A DNA stretch of 64,000 nt from Dicyema japonicum (lineage: Eukaryota; Dicyemida; Rhombozoa; Dicyemidae), in assembly GCA_011109175.1 (NCBI GenBank), contig RDEW01000010.1, forward strand, positions 665,837-729,836, in the 5' to 3' direction. Positions within the stretch are counted from its first letter, which is position 1, and every line of letters begins with the position of its first letter. The position numbers and the translations under genes were made by a program. The notes below the pieces were generated by a model that ran no database searches, was not told the origin of the DNA, and saw nothing but the letters and a program-made list of their open reading frames with translations. This document shows, in pieces, positions 45,291-56,660 of the stretch.

Positions 45291-48200
45291 TTAAGGCAAT
45301 TTACGAAAGCCATAATGATTATAGCCCCGCATGTGCAACACTCAAAGAAACAATATTTATAGTTTGTCTTTTCCATCTTCCTCTGTAGAATGCGAGTGAT
45401 CTCAATTCGTCAAGGTCGTCCCTCGTCTTTAGATTTTTTCTCACACGATTTAAGTCTTTGTTTAAGGCAGTCGGAAGTGTCGATCTAGGCCGTCCGCGGA
45501 AAGGTTTTTCGCAACTGTCAAAGTAATCTTCCATTGCTTTGTTAGCGGGTGCGTCCGGGTTCATTTTTAGTACATGCCCAAATAGCCTCCACCGGGCATC
45601 TATCACATCCTTGCTGATGTAAGAACACATACACTTGTTGTAGATACCAGTGGTTGATATTCTACGTGGCCACTCCATTCCGAGTAAGCTTCTTAGTTGC
45701 CTTCTATGGAACGAATCCAGTTTCAATAGTTCGTTGAAGGAACTTCCCCATGTCCCAGCGTTATACAGTAGGATCGGTTTCACAAACGCGTTGTAAAGCC
45801 TGCATCTGATGTCAATTCCAAGTCCTTTGGCCCTTAGCCATCCTTTCTTCAGTTTAGCCATTGCCGCATTTGCCAGTGTTTTCCTCCTTAGTACATCTTC
45901 AGCGTCTCCTAGTAGAGAGCCGAGCTTATTAGTACGTCTCCATCTTTCATGAGTAATATCGTCTTCTCTTTTGATTTCCGTAATTTCAGTTTTGTTAACA
46001 TTTACGCTGAGAAACCATTTCTCAAGCTCCGCAGGTGCATTTTCTAGCAGGTGTTGGAGTGCGGTCACATCCCGTGATACAAAATCCACATCATCCGCAT
46101 AAGATGTCTCTTCTATGTCTCCTATATAGCATTTACGGAGGTCGCGGAGTGCAGATTCAAGGTATATGGTGAATAGTAAAGGGGAGAGGGAATCACCCTG
46201 GGGTGTCCCAATCGTTGTTTTGAAACTGCGGGAAGTTGCTCCTTCTGTCCTCACAGATAGTCTTGTGTTCGCAAGTAGTAGTCTGATTATCCTAACCGAC
46301 GATTCATCCAATATTTGCTCAAGCACATTCATCAGTTTCTGTCTGTTTATTGAGTCGAAAGCTCTGGAGAGATCTATTCCCAACACGGTTGTTGCGCTCT
46401 TGAATCTTTGGTGCGTTGCGCAGCGCCATCTGTGGCTCCATACAATGTCTGCCGTAGACCTCCCTTCTCGGAACCCACTTTGACTTGCTGGTAGGTATAG
46501 ATCCGCCACACCCTTTATCCGGCTTAGTGCAATGTTTGCCAGCACCTTGCGTATCGAATTCAGAAGTATTATCGGGCGGAGATTTTCTACTGGTCCTTTT
46601 GATTTGTTCGGTTTTTGTATGGGTATTAATAATCCATTTCCAAGTCCTAGATCGGTATTAGTTTCAAAGACGTCATTTAGGGTTTTTGCAATTGTGTCGC
46701 TAAGTTTTTTTGGCCCATATTTTAGGAGCTCAGGGCTTATGTTGTCCGGCCCAGCACTCTTGTTGTTCTTCAGTTTATTTATCGCTAATTCCACCTCTTC
46801 CACTGTGATTGGGATTTTTAGCGCCTTTGCTTCTCCTTGGAAAGGGGGAAAGTCATTATTTTCTTTATTCAACAGTGTTTCGAAGTGTCGTGCAATCAAT
46901 TCTGCTTTTTCTTTCGGGTTACCCACGAATTTTCCATCTTTGTCTTTGATGTGAAGGATGTTTTGTCCTTTCTTTGTCCGCAGCAGCCGCAAAGCCGCAT
47001 ACATCCTTGAATTGTCTTTTAGGCATTCCACATCTTTTAATAGGGATGTAATAATTTCCCGTGAGTGTTTTCTGTTCATCTTTTTGATTTTCCACTTTAG
47101 TTCCCTTTGTTGGATATTAAGCTCTTTTTTTTACTCTCGTCTGACGTGTTTGCCGCTTTTAGTCGTAGCTCTCTGCAATGCTTTGCCATATTTGGCACGT
47201 TCGGGTGGTGATCCAATTTTAGGGCGTGATGATTTCGGACTCCAAGGCATATTTTGGCCGACTTGGAGATTGCCTGTTTTGTTTGATCCCACAGAGTTCG
47301 TACTGATGATTCCGGTGCGGTTTTCACCATAAGAGTCTCGATTTGTTCGTGATATTTAGCTCTACAAGTTGGCTCTAACCACAATTTTTCTGTCTGAAAG
47401 TATATATTGGGTCTTTGTCTCGCCTTCTTCGCGTTTTCAATGTATTTTTTCCCAGTCAGGTGCTTTTTTACACAAAGTTTTGCAATGACGATCCTGTGGT
47501 CGCTGTCGGTTGTTGTTCCCTGGTAGGAACGTGCATCATTTATCAGGTGTTTATCAGACTTTCGGCAGATAATGTAGTCGATTTGATTATATATATTCAC
47601 GGTCTCTCCGACAGAGTTTTTTCTTTGTCCGTGCCACGTCGTCTTGTGGCAAGCTGAGTGCGTAAAGGCCGTGTTGCACAGGAAAAGGCTATTTGCCTCG
47701 CAGAAGTTTACCAGAGAGGCTCCAGATGCATTTCTCCTTCCGCGCCCGTGTCTTCCAATAGAGGATTCTTCGGGCCCCATTCGCATTCCGGCCTTTGCAT
47801 TCATATCTCCCGCAACAAAGACAAGAGACGAGGAAGCATTGTTAGAGTATGTGCTTGATAGTTCTGAGTAGAATTCCTCGAGTTCACGGGGTTCTTGATT
47901 ATTCGTTCACAGTGTGGTGCATAGACATTTATGACAGTTAATAGACTCTTGGACGGGCATAGTTCATTTAGTTTGACTTGTAGGACACATATTCGGTCGT
48001 TGACTCTCCAATAGCGATGTAATTTTTTGAGGTAATCCACGTTTAGGGCAAATCCCATGCCATAGTGCTTGCATTCAGTTGAGAAGAAAATCAGTAGGTA
48101 GTTGTTCCATGTCTCATCGCGTCCATTTTCGATTTTCGTCTCATAGATATTTTGTATTTCTTGAGATCGTCACAAAGTACTTTCCTTGTCCAATCTTTCG

Positions 48201-48320
48201 ATATTCCCGTACGTTGAACGTCATTAGTCTGACTTCTCGATTGTATAATGAGTGTTTTTCAGATATTTTTCTTAACCGTTGTACAGAGAAGAAACGAGGC
48301 ACGTCACCACCTTACCAAAA
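45290..48320 (-). mobile_element. LINE family A, best copy (EN and 586-codon RT ORF)
   Basis: 5' end with GGTGGTGACGTGCCTCG near 48313. Endonuclease pieces: FNVR near 48220; MGFALNVDYLKKLHRYW and NVYAPH at 48058-47901; then MNAKAGMRMGPEESSIG, IYNQIDYIIC and TTDSDHRIVIAK at 47804-47480. RT ORF 47079-45319 is uninterrupted: LRPIILLNSIRKVLANIALS, GFREGRSTADIVWSHRWR, GIDLSRAFDSINRQKLM, TPQGDSLSPLLFTIYLE, SYADDVDFVS, the thumb GSLLGDAEDVLRRKTLANAA, and a C-terminus with GRPRSTLPTALNKDLNR. Because the EN is frameshifted it is probably not autonomous, but the RT alone could still be translated. The tail is (TAA)n at 45297-45283. Confidence 0.88.
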
Positions 48321-48635
48321 ATGGGTGTTAAATAAATAATAAATAAAGAACAAACTCATTGTCCGCGGGGGAATAAATGACAAGCGCAACAATATGCACC
48401 TCAATACAAAGATGAGCAACTCTGCATCATCTCTGATTTTAAAGAAAACAAATACCATTTACAAACATTAAGAAAATATTCGACGGTGGAAACGTGATGC
48501 ATAAATTAGACGTTAATTAACTTACTCTATTGATATATCCGGTGGTTTTTTGAGATGAATATTTTCGTAAAACATAAAATTATAAAATTTATTTGACAAA
48601 ATGATAAAATCTCGCCTTTTCAATGTACGACAAAA
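48321..48635. other. AT-rich spacer
   Basis: Nothing recognised. Confidence 0.35.
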
Positions 48636-48639
48636 GGCA

Positions 48640-48765
48640 TGATAGTGTAACGACCATGTCATTAAGCTGAGGGAGGTGTCTTCCTTGGAACTCAGCGTGC
48701 ACGGATACTTTCTCAAACACAAATTCGCAAGTCATCTCCATGAATAGTTCCGCAGCAAGTAAAGG
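48640..48765 (+). repeat. Dispersed repeat, partner of 44340-44485
   Basis: See partner entry. Confidence 0.45.
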
Positions 48766-48889
48766 GAGAATACACATATATAGAATCAAATTAACCATCA
48801 TCCTATATGTGGAGTTTCTAACAGATGATCCTCCTAGCTTTTTTCCATTTTGAGTTTAATACGAATCAAATTCAGATCCTAAGAGCATC

Positions 48890-49050
48890 CGACACTATCT
48901 TTGTTCATAACTTCGGGTTTCTGATGTCTCTAAAAAGTCATCTTGTCTATGATCATGAAAAGAAAGAAGACAAGACTTTTCATTCATCATGAAGCTAAGT
49001 AGATATTCTGTGAAATAGAAATACGTCACCAATCCAACCTTCAAATTAAC
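48890..49050. repeat. Dispersed repeat, partner of 28151-28310
   Basis: See partner entry. Confidence 0.45.
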
Positions 49051-49114
49051 CCCTTTTCTAACGTGACTCAATAATTTAAAACAAACAAAAGATAACTAGA
49101 GAGTTTTTTTAAAG

Positions 49115-49195
49115 AAACGGGCATAGAATACACCGAAAAAGAATTTAACAGTAAATAACTAATTAAGTGATTGGTTAGCTTTGAATATCACGTGG
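49115..49195 (-). mobile_element. LINE C-like/SINE2 3' tail fragment
   Basis: Reverse complement CTTAATTAGTTATTTACTGT then TAAATTCTTTTTCGGTGTAT, similar to the shared tail at 9000 and 27700. Confidence 0.4.
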
Positions 49196-49439
49196 CGTGT
49201 TGTTTGCGGTTGTATTTTCTGCTTAATCAGGCTTATTGAAGAATTTTTGCTAGTTTAATAATGTGGTGTGTCTTGTCGAAAGTTTGTTTATTGAAGAAGC
49301 AGGTTTTTGGGCGCCATGCGTTTTTGGATGACTTCATCAGTAAGAAAGATATTCCATGAAACATTTGTTCCCGGGGTGACAAGCGAAAGCTCAGGAGCTG
49401 ATGTTTTGATTGTACCTTGTCCTTCCACGTGGAATGCGT

Positions 49440-51240
49440 CAGGCTGTAAAGGAAGTCTTTGAAACCTTTATCTTCTTCGATTTCCCTTGACTGTACCCCA
49501 AAAATGTGATTCCCTTACAGGATTTACTAAATCCTTCTATATGTTTGACCTTATTTCTGGATCGTCCATCGATCACGCTACATCTGAAAAAATTCTACTT
49601 CTTGCGTCGAGGTTACGAGTACAGAGGCGTATTCCTTTGAAGATCCTAAGGTCCTTGAGGGGGTGGTGGCTGAGACTCTTATCCGCGTTATTGACAAGGC
49701 TACCTCGTCTTTGGAGACTGGATTGGATTTTATTATTTCTCTTTCCCCTTATTGCAATTGGATCGGACTCTAATCGCCGAGGAGTTTCTACAGCTGCAAT
49801 CTATTCACCCTCTCTCCATTAGATCTGAGAGAACTTTCAATCACATTATATTGGCCCTCCCGATGTTATTCACCGAATCTGATGTAATGGCTGGGATAAA
49901 ATCCTTTTCACCAAGCATCAACAGGGGTTTGGATATTGTAAGCATTGGGCATATCAGAGACCTTTCGTCATTCTTAACTTGAGACCGGGAGCTCACCTTG
50001 TATCATCGTTAACCAAACTCTTAAACCTGTTTGCACCCGGAATATCCTTCCATCGACGGTAACTTTTTTTCTACCTATTGTTTCGCTTCTTGAAGCCTGG
50101 TGGGGGAGTCAGGCCTATTGCCCTTGAGAACTTGCTTCAAAACTTTCGTGCTGGCATGTCATCGATGATCTGTTTAGCGAGCTGAAAGCTTACAATTCGG
50201 AGTGGGCATACGCAGAGGGTGCGAATCAGTTATTCATTATACTCGTTCCTTTGTGAACTATTGTTAAGAGGATAACCCTGGATTATTGTGAAGTTGGACG
50301 TTTCCAACGCCTTAATGTCTTTTATTCCAGATGCTGCTATTACCGACTTGGAACTCTATGATATTTGGCTCACCCATNTATTTCCAGCAGGATTATCCCT
50401 CATATTCTTATAAGCATATTCCTCATTCTGACTATTCTTCCAGAATTTCTGCAAATCAGTTCTGGACGGCAAAATTGCTGATAGGTTGAAGAGTTGGTCG
50501 CTCTTGAAGAAACCCCTTCTTGATACACACAGACTGAGGAACTAGACCAACGTTATGTACAAGAATACTTATTCGACCCTTATGGAAACGGACGAATGCA
50601 CCATAGGGATTGCATTCTGTCAGCCTCGTCCCCCTAACGTGTTCCCATCATCAATTGGTTCCCTTCTAGAACAGAACGCTCTCAAAAACGGGATATCCGT
50701 ATCGGGATCGACCTGTGCCAGCCTTATCTTGTTGTGAACTGAAAGGACTTCACCCACTCTCTTGCCGTCTCAACAGTGGCCGGTTCCCGAGATATGCTGC
50801 CATCAACGGGGTTGTGAATCGCTTTCTCTGGAACCGGTGGAACTGGATCGTGGAGATGGAAAGACCCCGGTCGGGGTAACTGTCTTCCACCTTTCGCTTG
50901 ATTTGGGATAAGGCCTGCACCGACACCTTTTCCCAGTCGAGACTTGCAGGTTCCGCGTTGAAAGCTAAGGAAGCTGCTCGGAATTTCGAAAATTTCAAGA
51001 TAAAAAATACGACAGCCTCTCCGCCAGATTCCATGTAGAGCCCCTTGTCGTCGAGACGAGCGGAGTTTTCGGGCCATATACGGTCTCTTTTTTAAGATCG
51101 CTTGGGTCAATGATATGGAAAGTGAGTAATGAGCGCCTAGAAACCGAGTGGCAGTTCCAAAAGATTTCTCTGGCAGTTGTCAAAGGAAACAGCCATTCAA
51201 TCCTATCAGTTGGATGATTATTTTGATTGTATTGTTACGT
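49440..51240 (+). mobile_element. LINE family E, long decayed copy
   Basis: MAGIKSFSPSINRGLDIVSI (49889) and FLKPGGGVRPIALENLLQNF (about 50092) equal the AIYNALCSFRRSSSGG and GGIRPIAIGNVFRR regions of the copy at 62.3 kb. LDVSNALMSF follows. Late C-terminal text WDKACTDTFSQSRLAGSALK, then SNERLETEWQFQKISLAVVK and GNSHSIL, ends near 51215. Many stops. An ambiguous base lies at 50378. Confidence 0.65.
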
Positions 51241-51244
51241 AATA

Positions 51245-51600
51245 AACTGTTTTTGTATTAAAAAAATAAGTGTATAAGTTTCCACTGTTACAGAAACATA
51301 GTCTTTCAACGTCACACAAGTCCATGCAGAACCTGCATAAAAGGTAAAAGACTTCTATTCTTTGCAGTTGTGGAAACCCATCAAGTGGAGTGCGGGAGAG
51401 CAAGTGATTTTTTCGTTTCAGCCTGGCACTGAGCGCAACCTGAGACAGATGGATTACATGACGCCACTCTGGTAAGAAGGGGAAGAAAAGGAACAGACAA
51501 AACAAACATAAAACTTCAGCAAATTACCCACGTAGCACCTCATGGCGCAACGAGGTGAAAATCACATTTGGAATATGTGATTTTCATTATAAACGCCTTT
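51245..51600 (-). mobile_element. SINE2 copy
   Basis: About 300 bp match the 27740-28090 body (acttgtgtgacgttgaa, aaaagacttctattcttt/gacgtcaattcctt, ggacaaaacaaacagaaaac on plus). The tail is mostly lost. Confidence 0.6.
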
Positions 51601-51824
51601 TATAATATATTAGATCAGGAAACTTGATTGTGTAGTTTTTTTATTTAAAAACTTTTGTATTTTTTATTTATTTAATTTTTACCTTCTTTATTGGAAATTA
51701 GATAAACTAATCAAAAATCTTCAAGTACTCCTTCCCTTATATTTTTTTAATTTAAAGGAGAATCTTTCCATATTTTATTGATAAACTGAAACAAAAAACT
51801 TAGAAATGATCTCGAAGACAATCG
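51601..51824. other. AT-rich spacer
   Basis: No gene seen. Confidence 0.35.
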
Positions 51825-51960
51825 ACGTTCGTTATTTATCTCTGTCCCTTCGAGTAAAAGAAACCGGTGGCTAAAAAGAATGTCATAGCCAAGAGCGGAC
51901 GCTCCCAGAAATCCGACAGGTATATTTGGTTTTGTAGACCCCGATATTCGACGAGGAATC
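51825..51960 (+). repeat. Dispersed repeat shared with 31975-32100
   Basis: ttatttatc, gtcccttc, gagcggacgctccc and ttggttttgtag...cgacgag recur. The 71-codon minus frame here is repeat sequence, not a gene. Confidence 0.45.
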
Positions 51961-52037
51961 AAAATGTTGAAATATCAGTATTTGTAAAAGATAATTGATA
52001 TTAGATTAGATATAAAGCTAAAAATGAATTTTTCTTA

Positions 52038-52358
52038 TTAATGATTGACACATGTAAATGCTGCAGTTTTGACGTATGTCAATTTGTCCGTAAGTTCAAT
52101 GAGACTTAAGTTAATTAAAAACACTGCCACGTTTCCAATAAACATGTAAATAAAAACAAATATTAAAAAAAAGAAACAAATCAGACGCAAGTTGCCAAGA
52201 AACAATGACCATTTTCGCAAACAAACAATTCTGAGACGTTCGCGTAACAACGTCGATCCAAAAAATTTTCCAATCTTACATAATATCTCGGAGATAACTC
52301 TGGTGACAGGCCTAGCCAGCATATAAATAATCATGGCTTTGTTTGCGTCATATTCCAT
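52038..52358 (-). CDS. Hypothetical membrane protein (OPA3-like?)
   Basis: 106 codons from ATG 52358. KAMIIYMLARPVTRVISEIL then KIGKFFGSTL, followed by a long hydrophobic span (ICFFFLIFVFIYMFIGNVAV) that could cross a membrane once. The 'RPV...I.E....FF' part faintly recalls OPA3-family proteins, which have 'K/RQ.SKP....IK......FF', and it ends in a charged stretch. No exon structure was resolved. Could be a real small gene or a shadow. Confidence 0.25.
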   Translation of the reverse strand: MEYDANKAMIIYMLARPVTRVISEILCKIGKFFGSTLLRERLRIVCLRKWSLFLGNLRLICFFFLIFVFIYMFIGNVAVFLINLSLIELTDKLTYVKTAAFTCVNH

Positions 52359-52559
52359 AATGTACTTTTTGCTAGTTGAGACTCACAGACTCACACAAAT
52401 CAGTGAGGATCCAATTAGAAATAACGTAACCTCAAATCCTCAGAGCCAATGGGGAACAAAAAACCATTCTATTCCTCCTACTCAGTCACATTGTTGTATA
52501 GGGTGGTTCTTTTTCTCGGGTTTGCTGAATGTGCTTTGTGAAGACGTAGAACAGAACAT

Positions 52560-52876
52560 TAGATCGTTTTCCTTCCTGGTCATCTTGCAATTGAAAGTAA
52601 ATGGAAGCAAAGTTTTGGAGCGACATGCTTACTGACGGATCACAAAGTAAACATCGTGGTAATCCAAGAAACAAAATTATCAAATTCAATGCATACACCA
52701 CGTTTCCCAAGCTATGTGATAGTCACAAAAGATCGGACAGGTTCTTAAGATTTAAAATTGGATTCTCATTCACGGATGTTTCCTATTGTTTCTCCGAATT
52801 GTGGAGGGCGAAGGAACATCGCTATCGGGTTCTCGTTCTCACATGCAGTATTACCTACATTCATGAATTTCTACAT
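52560..52876 (+). mobile_element. LINE family C endonuclease fragment
   Basis: LQLKVNGSKVLERH and NIVVIQETKLSNSMHTPRFP then SYVIVTKDRTG follow the family C endonuclease (LQLNINGIKGK; AMIQETKLSF...FPGY). The catalytic Glu of QETKL is kept. It is cut by the hAT-like end at 52877. Confidence 0.6.
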
Positions 52877-52965
52877 CAGTGGTTCTTAACCTTTTTTAAG
52901 TCAGCGCCTTCTTTGATACAATTTTGAAGCTTCAAAATTTCAGCGCCACCTTAAGATAAAATTTT
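52877..52965. mobile_element. hAT-like terminal sequence (single end)
   Basis: CAGTGGTTCTTAACCTTTTT preceded by tctacat, the same 7-bp target as the MITE at 6927. The matching right end was not found; probably truncated. Confidence 0.45.
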
Positions 52966-53034
52966 TTTCAATTGCGGATTTATTTGCAAGGAAGTGAGCT
53001 TAATGAGCCAGCTCCATTCTCCCATATCATTTTT

Positions 53035-53175
53035 TTGGCGATGAGCGAGCCGATTCTGTTTAGCAGGACCAGTGACCTGTTTCATATGATTCCTGACGTT
53101 TCCACGCGACTGGTTCAAAAGTGAACTGTCCACCATGACATGTGTATTTCTTTAACTTTTGGGTCTCAACCTTCT
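53035..53175 (+). repeat. Dispersed repeat, partner of 34715-34860
   Basis: See partner entry. Confidence 0.6.
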
Positions 53176-53309
53176 CCAAAGCAGAGCTGGCTTAGTTGCT
53201 GTCGTTACATGGTTGAGGGAGAGAGGCTATCAAGAAAAAAAGAAATAAAGAACACTGGGAAAAGTTAAAACTTTGACATTATAGGAATAGAACAATGAAA
53301 TATTAGCTG

Positions 53310-53505
53310 TCGACAAATATGAGGAAAATTGAGGAAATGCAAAAGAGGGCTTACAGAGTAACGGAGCCTTGGAATCGTGAAGATCACCGAACCGGATCTA
53401 CGCCTCTGGAGGCCCATATGAGACTATACTCCAGATCAAGGGAAGGTGGCCCTGAAAATTCAGCAGCCCTCCTGTACGATATGGAACTCGGTTAGATTTT
53501 TTAAG
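53310..53505 (+). mobile_element. LINE family B fragment
   Basis: TNMRKIEEMQKRAYRVTEPW, DHRTGSTPLEAHMRLYSRSR then lost frame. No 3' UTR. Confidence 0.65.
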
Positions 53506-53514
53506 CCGATTTCA

Positions 53515-54375
53515 TTCTTTAATCAAGGCCGTCTTCCCTCGACGAATTTAAGTAATGTTTGGTTATAGCCCTTGATCTTGCTTCCAAGATTATTTGGGTA
53601 AAGTAGCTGATGGCATTCTCCAGAGAACTGAAGCTACCCAAGTAACAATTCTTCATTTTATCTTCTGAGATTTCACGATACAATTTCCAGTTAGCACATT
53701 TGTAAGTGTAGCTGCTAGGAATTCCCCTCACGTTGGCCTCTCTTTTGATCTTCACCACAATTGGATTATGGTCGCTTCTTGTTTCGTAGAGGACTGACCA
53801 ATCAATTTTTGATAAAAGCGACGATGAGCAGAGTGTTGCGTCCAGTGAGGTAGGTTTATCTGTCTCTCTCAGTGGTGTCCTTGTATTTCTCGATGGATAC
53901 TTCAATATCGTTAGGGAGTCCGTTTGCGATAATAATAGTTTCCCTTTCATGTCAGCTAGTTGAGTTGACAGCCATGATGATCTCGTCGAGTGAAGACACT
54001 TGATAGGTTTGGCATAACATAACTCTTTGGACAGGAACCAGGAGGCTGAACGTAGATATTCACAAGGCATAGTCTTCTTTCCGTTGTCCAGAGCGAGATA
54101 CCAATTATTTCTGTTACATCATCATCCCCAACAAGTTTCCTCATTTCCGAGGAGATATCTCTGCATTTCAAGTTCTTTTTGAATAGAGTGAGCAGACCTC
54201 CATCTTTTTTACGGTCCTTCCTGATTGTTTGTATCCTGGGAATGTAGGGGTAGGGTCATTAAAAGAGAGTTTGGTCTCTTGAATCATCGCAACGTTAATC
54301 TTTTTACAAGCCAGGAGTGAGCGGAGTTCCCTGATTTTTCCTTTAATTCCATTTATGTTTAGCTGGAGAGTCGTA
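53515..54375 (-). mobile_element. LINE family C 5' half (endonuclease)
   Basis: Minus: QLNINGIKGKIRELRSLL, VAMIQETKLSFNDPTPTFPG (54300-54220), ISLWTTERRLCLVNIYVQPP, then TRTPLRETDKPTSLDATLCS and the catalytic TRSDHNPIVVKI near 53800. The DFNAKH block is missing. Cut before the RT. Confidence 0.7.
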
Positions 54376-54517
54376 AAGTGCTTTTCTCTTCGATGGGCAG
54401 AAGATTTCCACCGGGAAGGTTCGATCTTCCGTAAAATGCATCGCCCGGGGACGAGAATGTCCCCAGGAGGATGGGGTTTATCGGATTAAATAATTTAAAT
54501 AAAAAACAGATTTTTTT

Positions 54518-54575
54518 ATATTTATTTAACACCCAAGACCACGGTAAAACCAAAACTAACTATCACGTGACGGTA
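54518..54575 (-). mobile_element. LINE family B 3'-UTR stub
   Basis: Reverse complement reads cacgtgatagttag, ttttggttttaccgtggtct and gggtgttaaataa. Only the final ~55 bp of the family. Confidence 0.6.
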
Positions 54576-54750
54576 TAGATATAAATTTATTAGAAAAATA
54601 ATTTTTTTTATTTTAAATTTAAATTATTTTTTAATTTTTAAATAAAAGTTTTATAATCTAAAATTCGTTAATCTTATTAAATTTAAAATTATGATGTATA
54701 AACTTTATGAGTATATAACACAAGTTTTTGCTAATTTAAACATGTAGATT
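54576..54750. other. AT-rich spacer upstream of the MBOAT gene
   Basis: No motif recognised. Confidence 0.35.
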
Positions 54751-54753
54751 TAT

Positions 54754-56195
54754 GGAATTCAGTTTTATTCAAAATTTATTCTATTGACAGTGATATACAG
54801 AATAATATGCTTTAATTTGATTAAGAAAATTACTCCTCGTTACATTTTTAGCATTTCAGTTGGATTATTTTTTATTTTCGAGAATTTGGCATGTTGTTTT
54901 TTTAATTAGAATTAATAGAGAAGGATTGCACTTGCCGATTTACTCTCTGCTGATATATTTGATTATATTGTACTTCCCTCATAATAGGAAAGTCGCCTGC
55001 ACTTTTGTTACGTCGTTCATCTACTTGGAGGCGCTTCATTTCTCTAAAGCATGGACAAATTACCTAAGATTAGACAAGCCGGCATTGCTAAGTAAATATT
55101 AAAAATATTTAAGCATAATATGGTTGCTGTACAAAAAACAACAGCTCTGATAATGTCATACAACGATACTTACTACAACGATAAGGTTGAAGAAGAAAAT
55201 AAAAAATATGTCCTCAAGTTTTCTCATCTTTTATTTTAGGAAACCTCCGTCCTTTTTACAATTTATTGCTTACATTTTCAGCTTCCATGGAGCGTTAATG
55301 GGTCCCTTCTTTCACTTCAATGAATACATTGACTTCATCGAATCTGTCCAAGTAATCCCTTTTACTTTCACGTAAAGAAACCGAAATTTTGCTTAAAGGT
55401 TGTGTCAATCAAGTTGACCTCTTCATATGTCTTAGCAATTTTAATCAAATGGCTGTATGGTTACGCAAATCCGTGTGGATTCACGGTTTTAGTTTGTTTT
55501 TATTATGTAGGACAATCAACTAAAATAAATTCATTTTTTTCATTTTTTCGATATTATTTTTACATATATCTGTGCACTCTTACAGTCAGAATAGAGTACT
55601 ACTTTTTTTGGGTGTTATGTTAGCGTGTAGTTTATTTTAGCCGATGGTCTGTTTAATCTACTAGGATTTGGATACGATAAGGACAAAGACACGTGGTCGA
55701 TGACGACGAACGTGAATATTTTTGGTTTTGAGGTATTTTTAATGTCAAACTAAGTTCCCTACGTCAATTCAAAAAAGCTGTGTCTAGTTGGAACACGTGC
55801 ACAGTGAAATGGCTTAAGTATATAATATACAGTAGAAATATCCCGTATAAACGAATTATGCTGTTCCTGTTTTGTGCAGCCTGGCATGGAGTTTACCCAG
55901 GTTACTACATTTTTTTCATAAACTTGTATATGTTTATATGCAGTGCCATCAAAGTACAATATTATTTATCATGTGTAGATGTTTAAGTTCGCAAAACGAA
56001 AAAATATATCACCAGAATTGTCAGCAGCAGTGCAATCAATTTGGGCTTGGATTTCTCTTGGTTACATCTCTCTTCCATATGTTGTCCTAACACTAACAAA
56101 TACGTTTGAAATTTACTGGTAAGAAATATATTTATTGAAGGTCAATTGGTTTTTCGCTACATTTGGTAGCTTTAATACCCATTTTAGTACTTTAA
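54754..56195 (+). CDS. MBOAT1/2-type lysophospholipid acyltransferase
   Basis: Membrane-bound O-acyltransferases of this subgroup re-acylate lysophospholipids in the ER. Exons are joined by GT-AG introns 55092-55113 (22 nt), 55218-55239 (22), 55352-55377 (26), 55619-55640 (22), 55733-55754 (22), 55954-55978 (25) and 56119-56140 (22). Seen: several hydrophobic spans; NMVAVQKTTALIMSYND; ALMGPFFHFNEYIDFIES; RIEYYFFWVLSDGLFNLLGF; TTNVNIFGFE; the family Asn in SSWNTCTVKWLK; and the catalytic His in AAWHGVYPGYY (His codon 55885). The end is EIYWSIGFSLHLVALIPILV. Two one-base corrections are needed (at 55091-55113 and in an A6 run near 55775). The N-terminus before about 54850 is unresolved; the start is a guess. 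LPCAT3-like MBOATs are the alternative subgroup. Confidence 0.8.
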
Positions 56196-56660
56196 TTATG
56201 ATAAACTAATTAATAATAATTTTACCAATGAATTAATGATATCTGGTAGTTAGTAAAAATAACATAACGAAATAAGCAAACATAATTTTATAGGCAATTC
56301 AAAAAATAGTAATTTATGAGGCAAAATCAATGTAAGTTCATGGCCTGTTTAATGATCCTTTATTTTGTTGAAGTCTGTTAATAAGCTCTCGTTTTCTAAA
56401 AATACGTTCCATCTAATTTGCGCTTCATAAATAAAGAAAAATATATTATTCACTGAATCAATTATTTCAATGAAAAACCTTAAGCAGGGAAAAAGTTCAT
56501 TTATTTTTTATGTTATTTTATTGCTTCGACAAATAGTAACTTTCAATACCAACTTAAACAATCACCAGCCCCATGCAACCTAAAATAAAAACAAACATGA
56601 AATAGTGTTTCGTATTAGATGTTTCACGGTTTTAAGATGTGTATCAACGTATTATTTTTT
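55460..56660 (+). repeat. Segmental duplication, copy 1
   Basis: Pieces of 55460-55720 and 56280-56660 recur in order at 60720-61080 and 62020-62262. The best-conserved block, about 250 bp (56410-56660), is near identical to 62014-62262. Confidence 0.75.

Noticed and set aside
46166-47332. Long plus-strand frames opposite LINE A
   Set aside because: Antisense shadows of the intact RT/EN frames on the minus strand.
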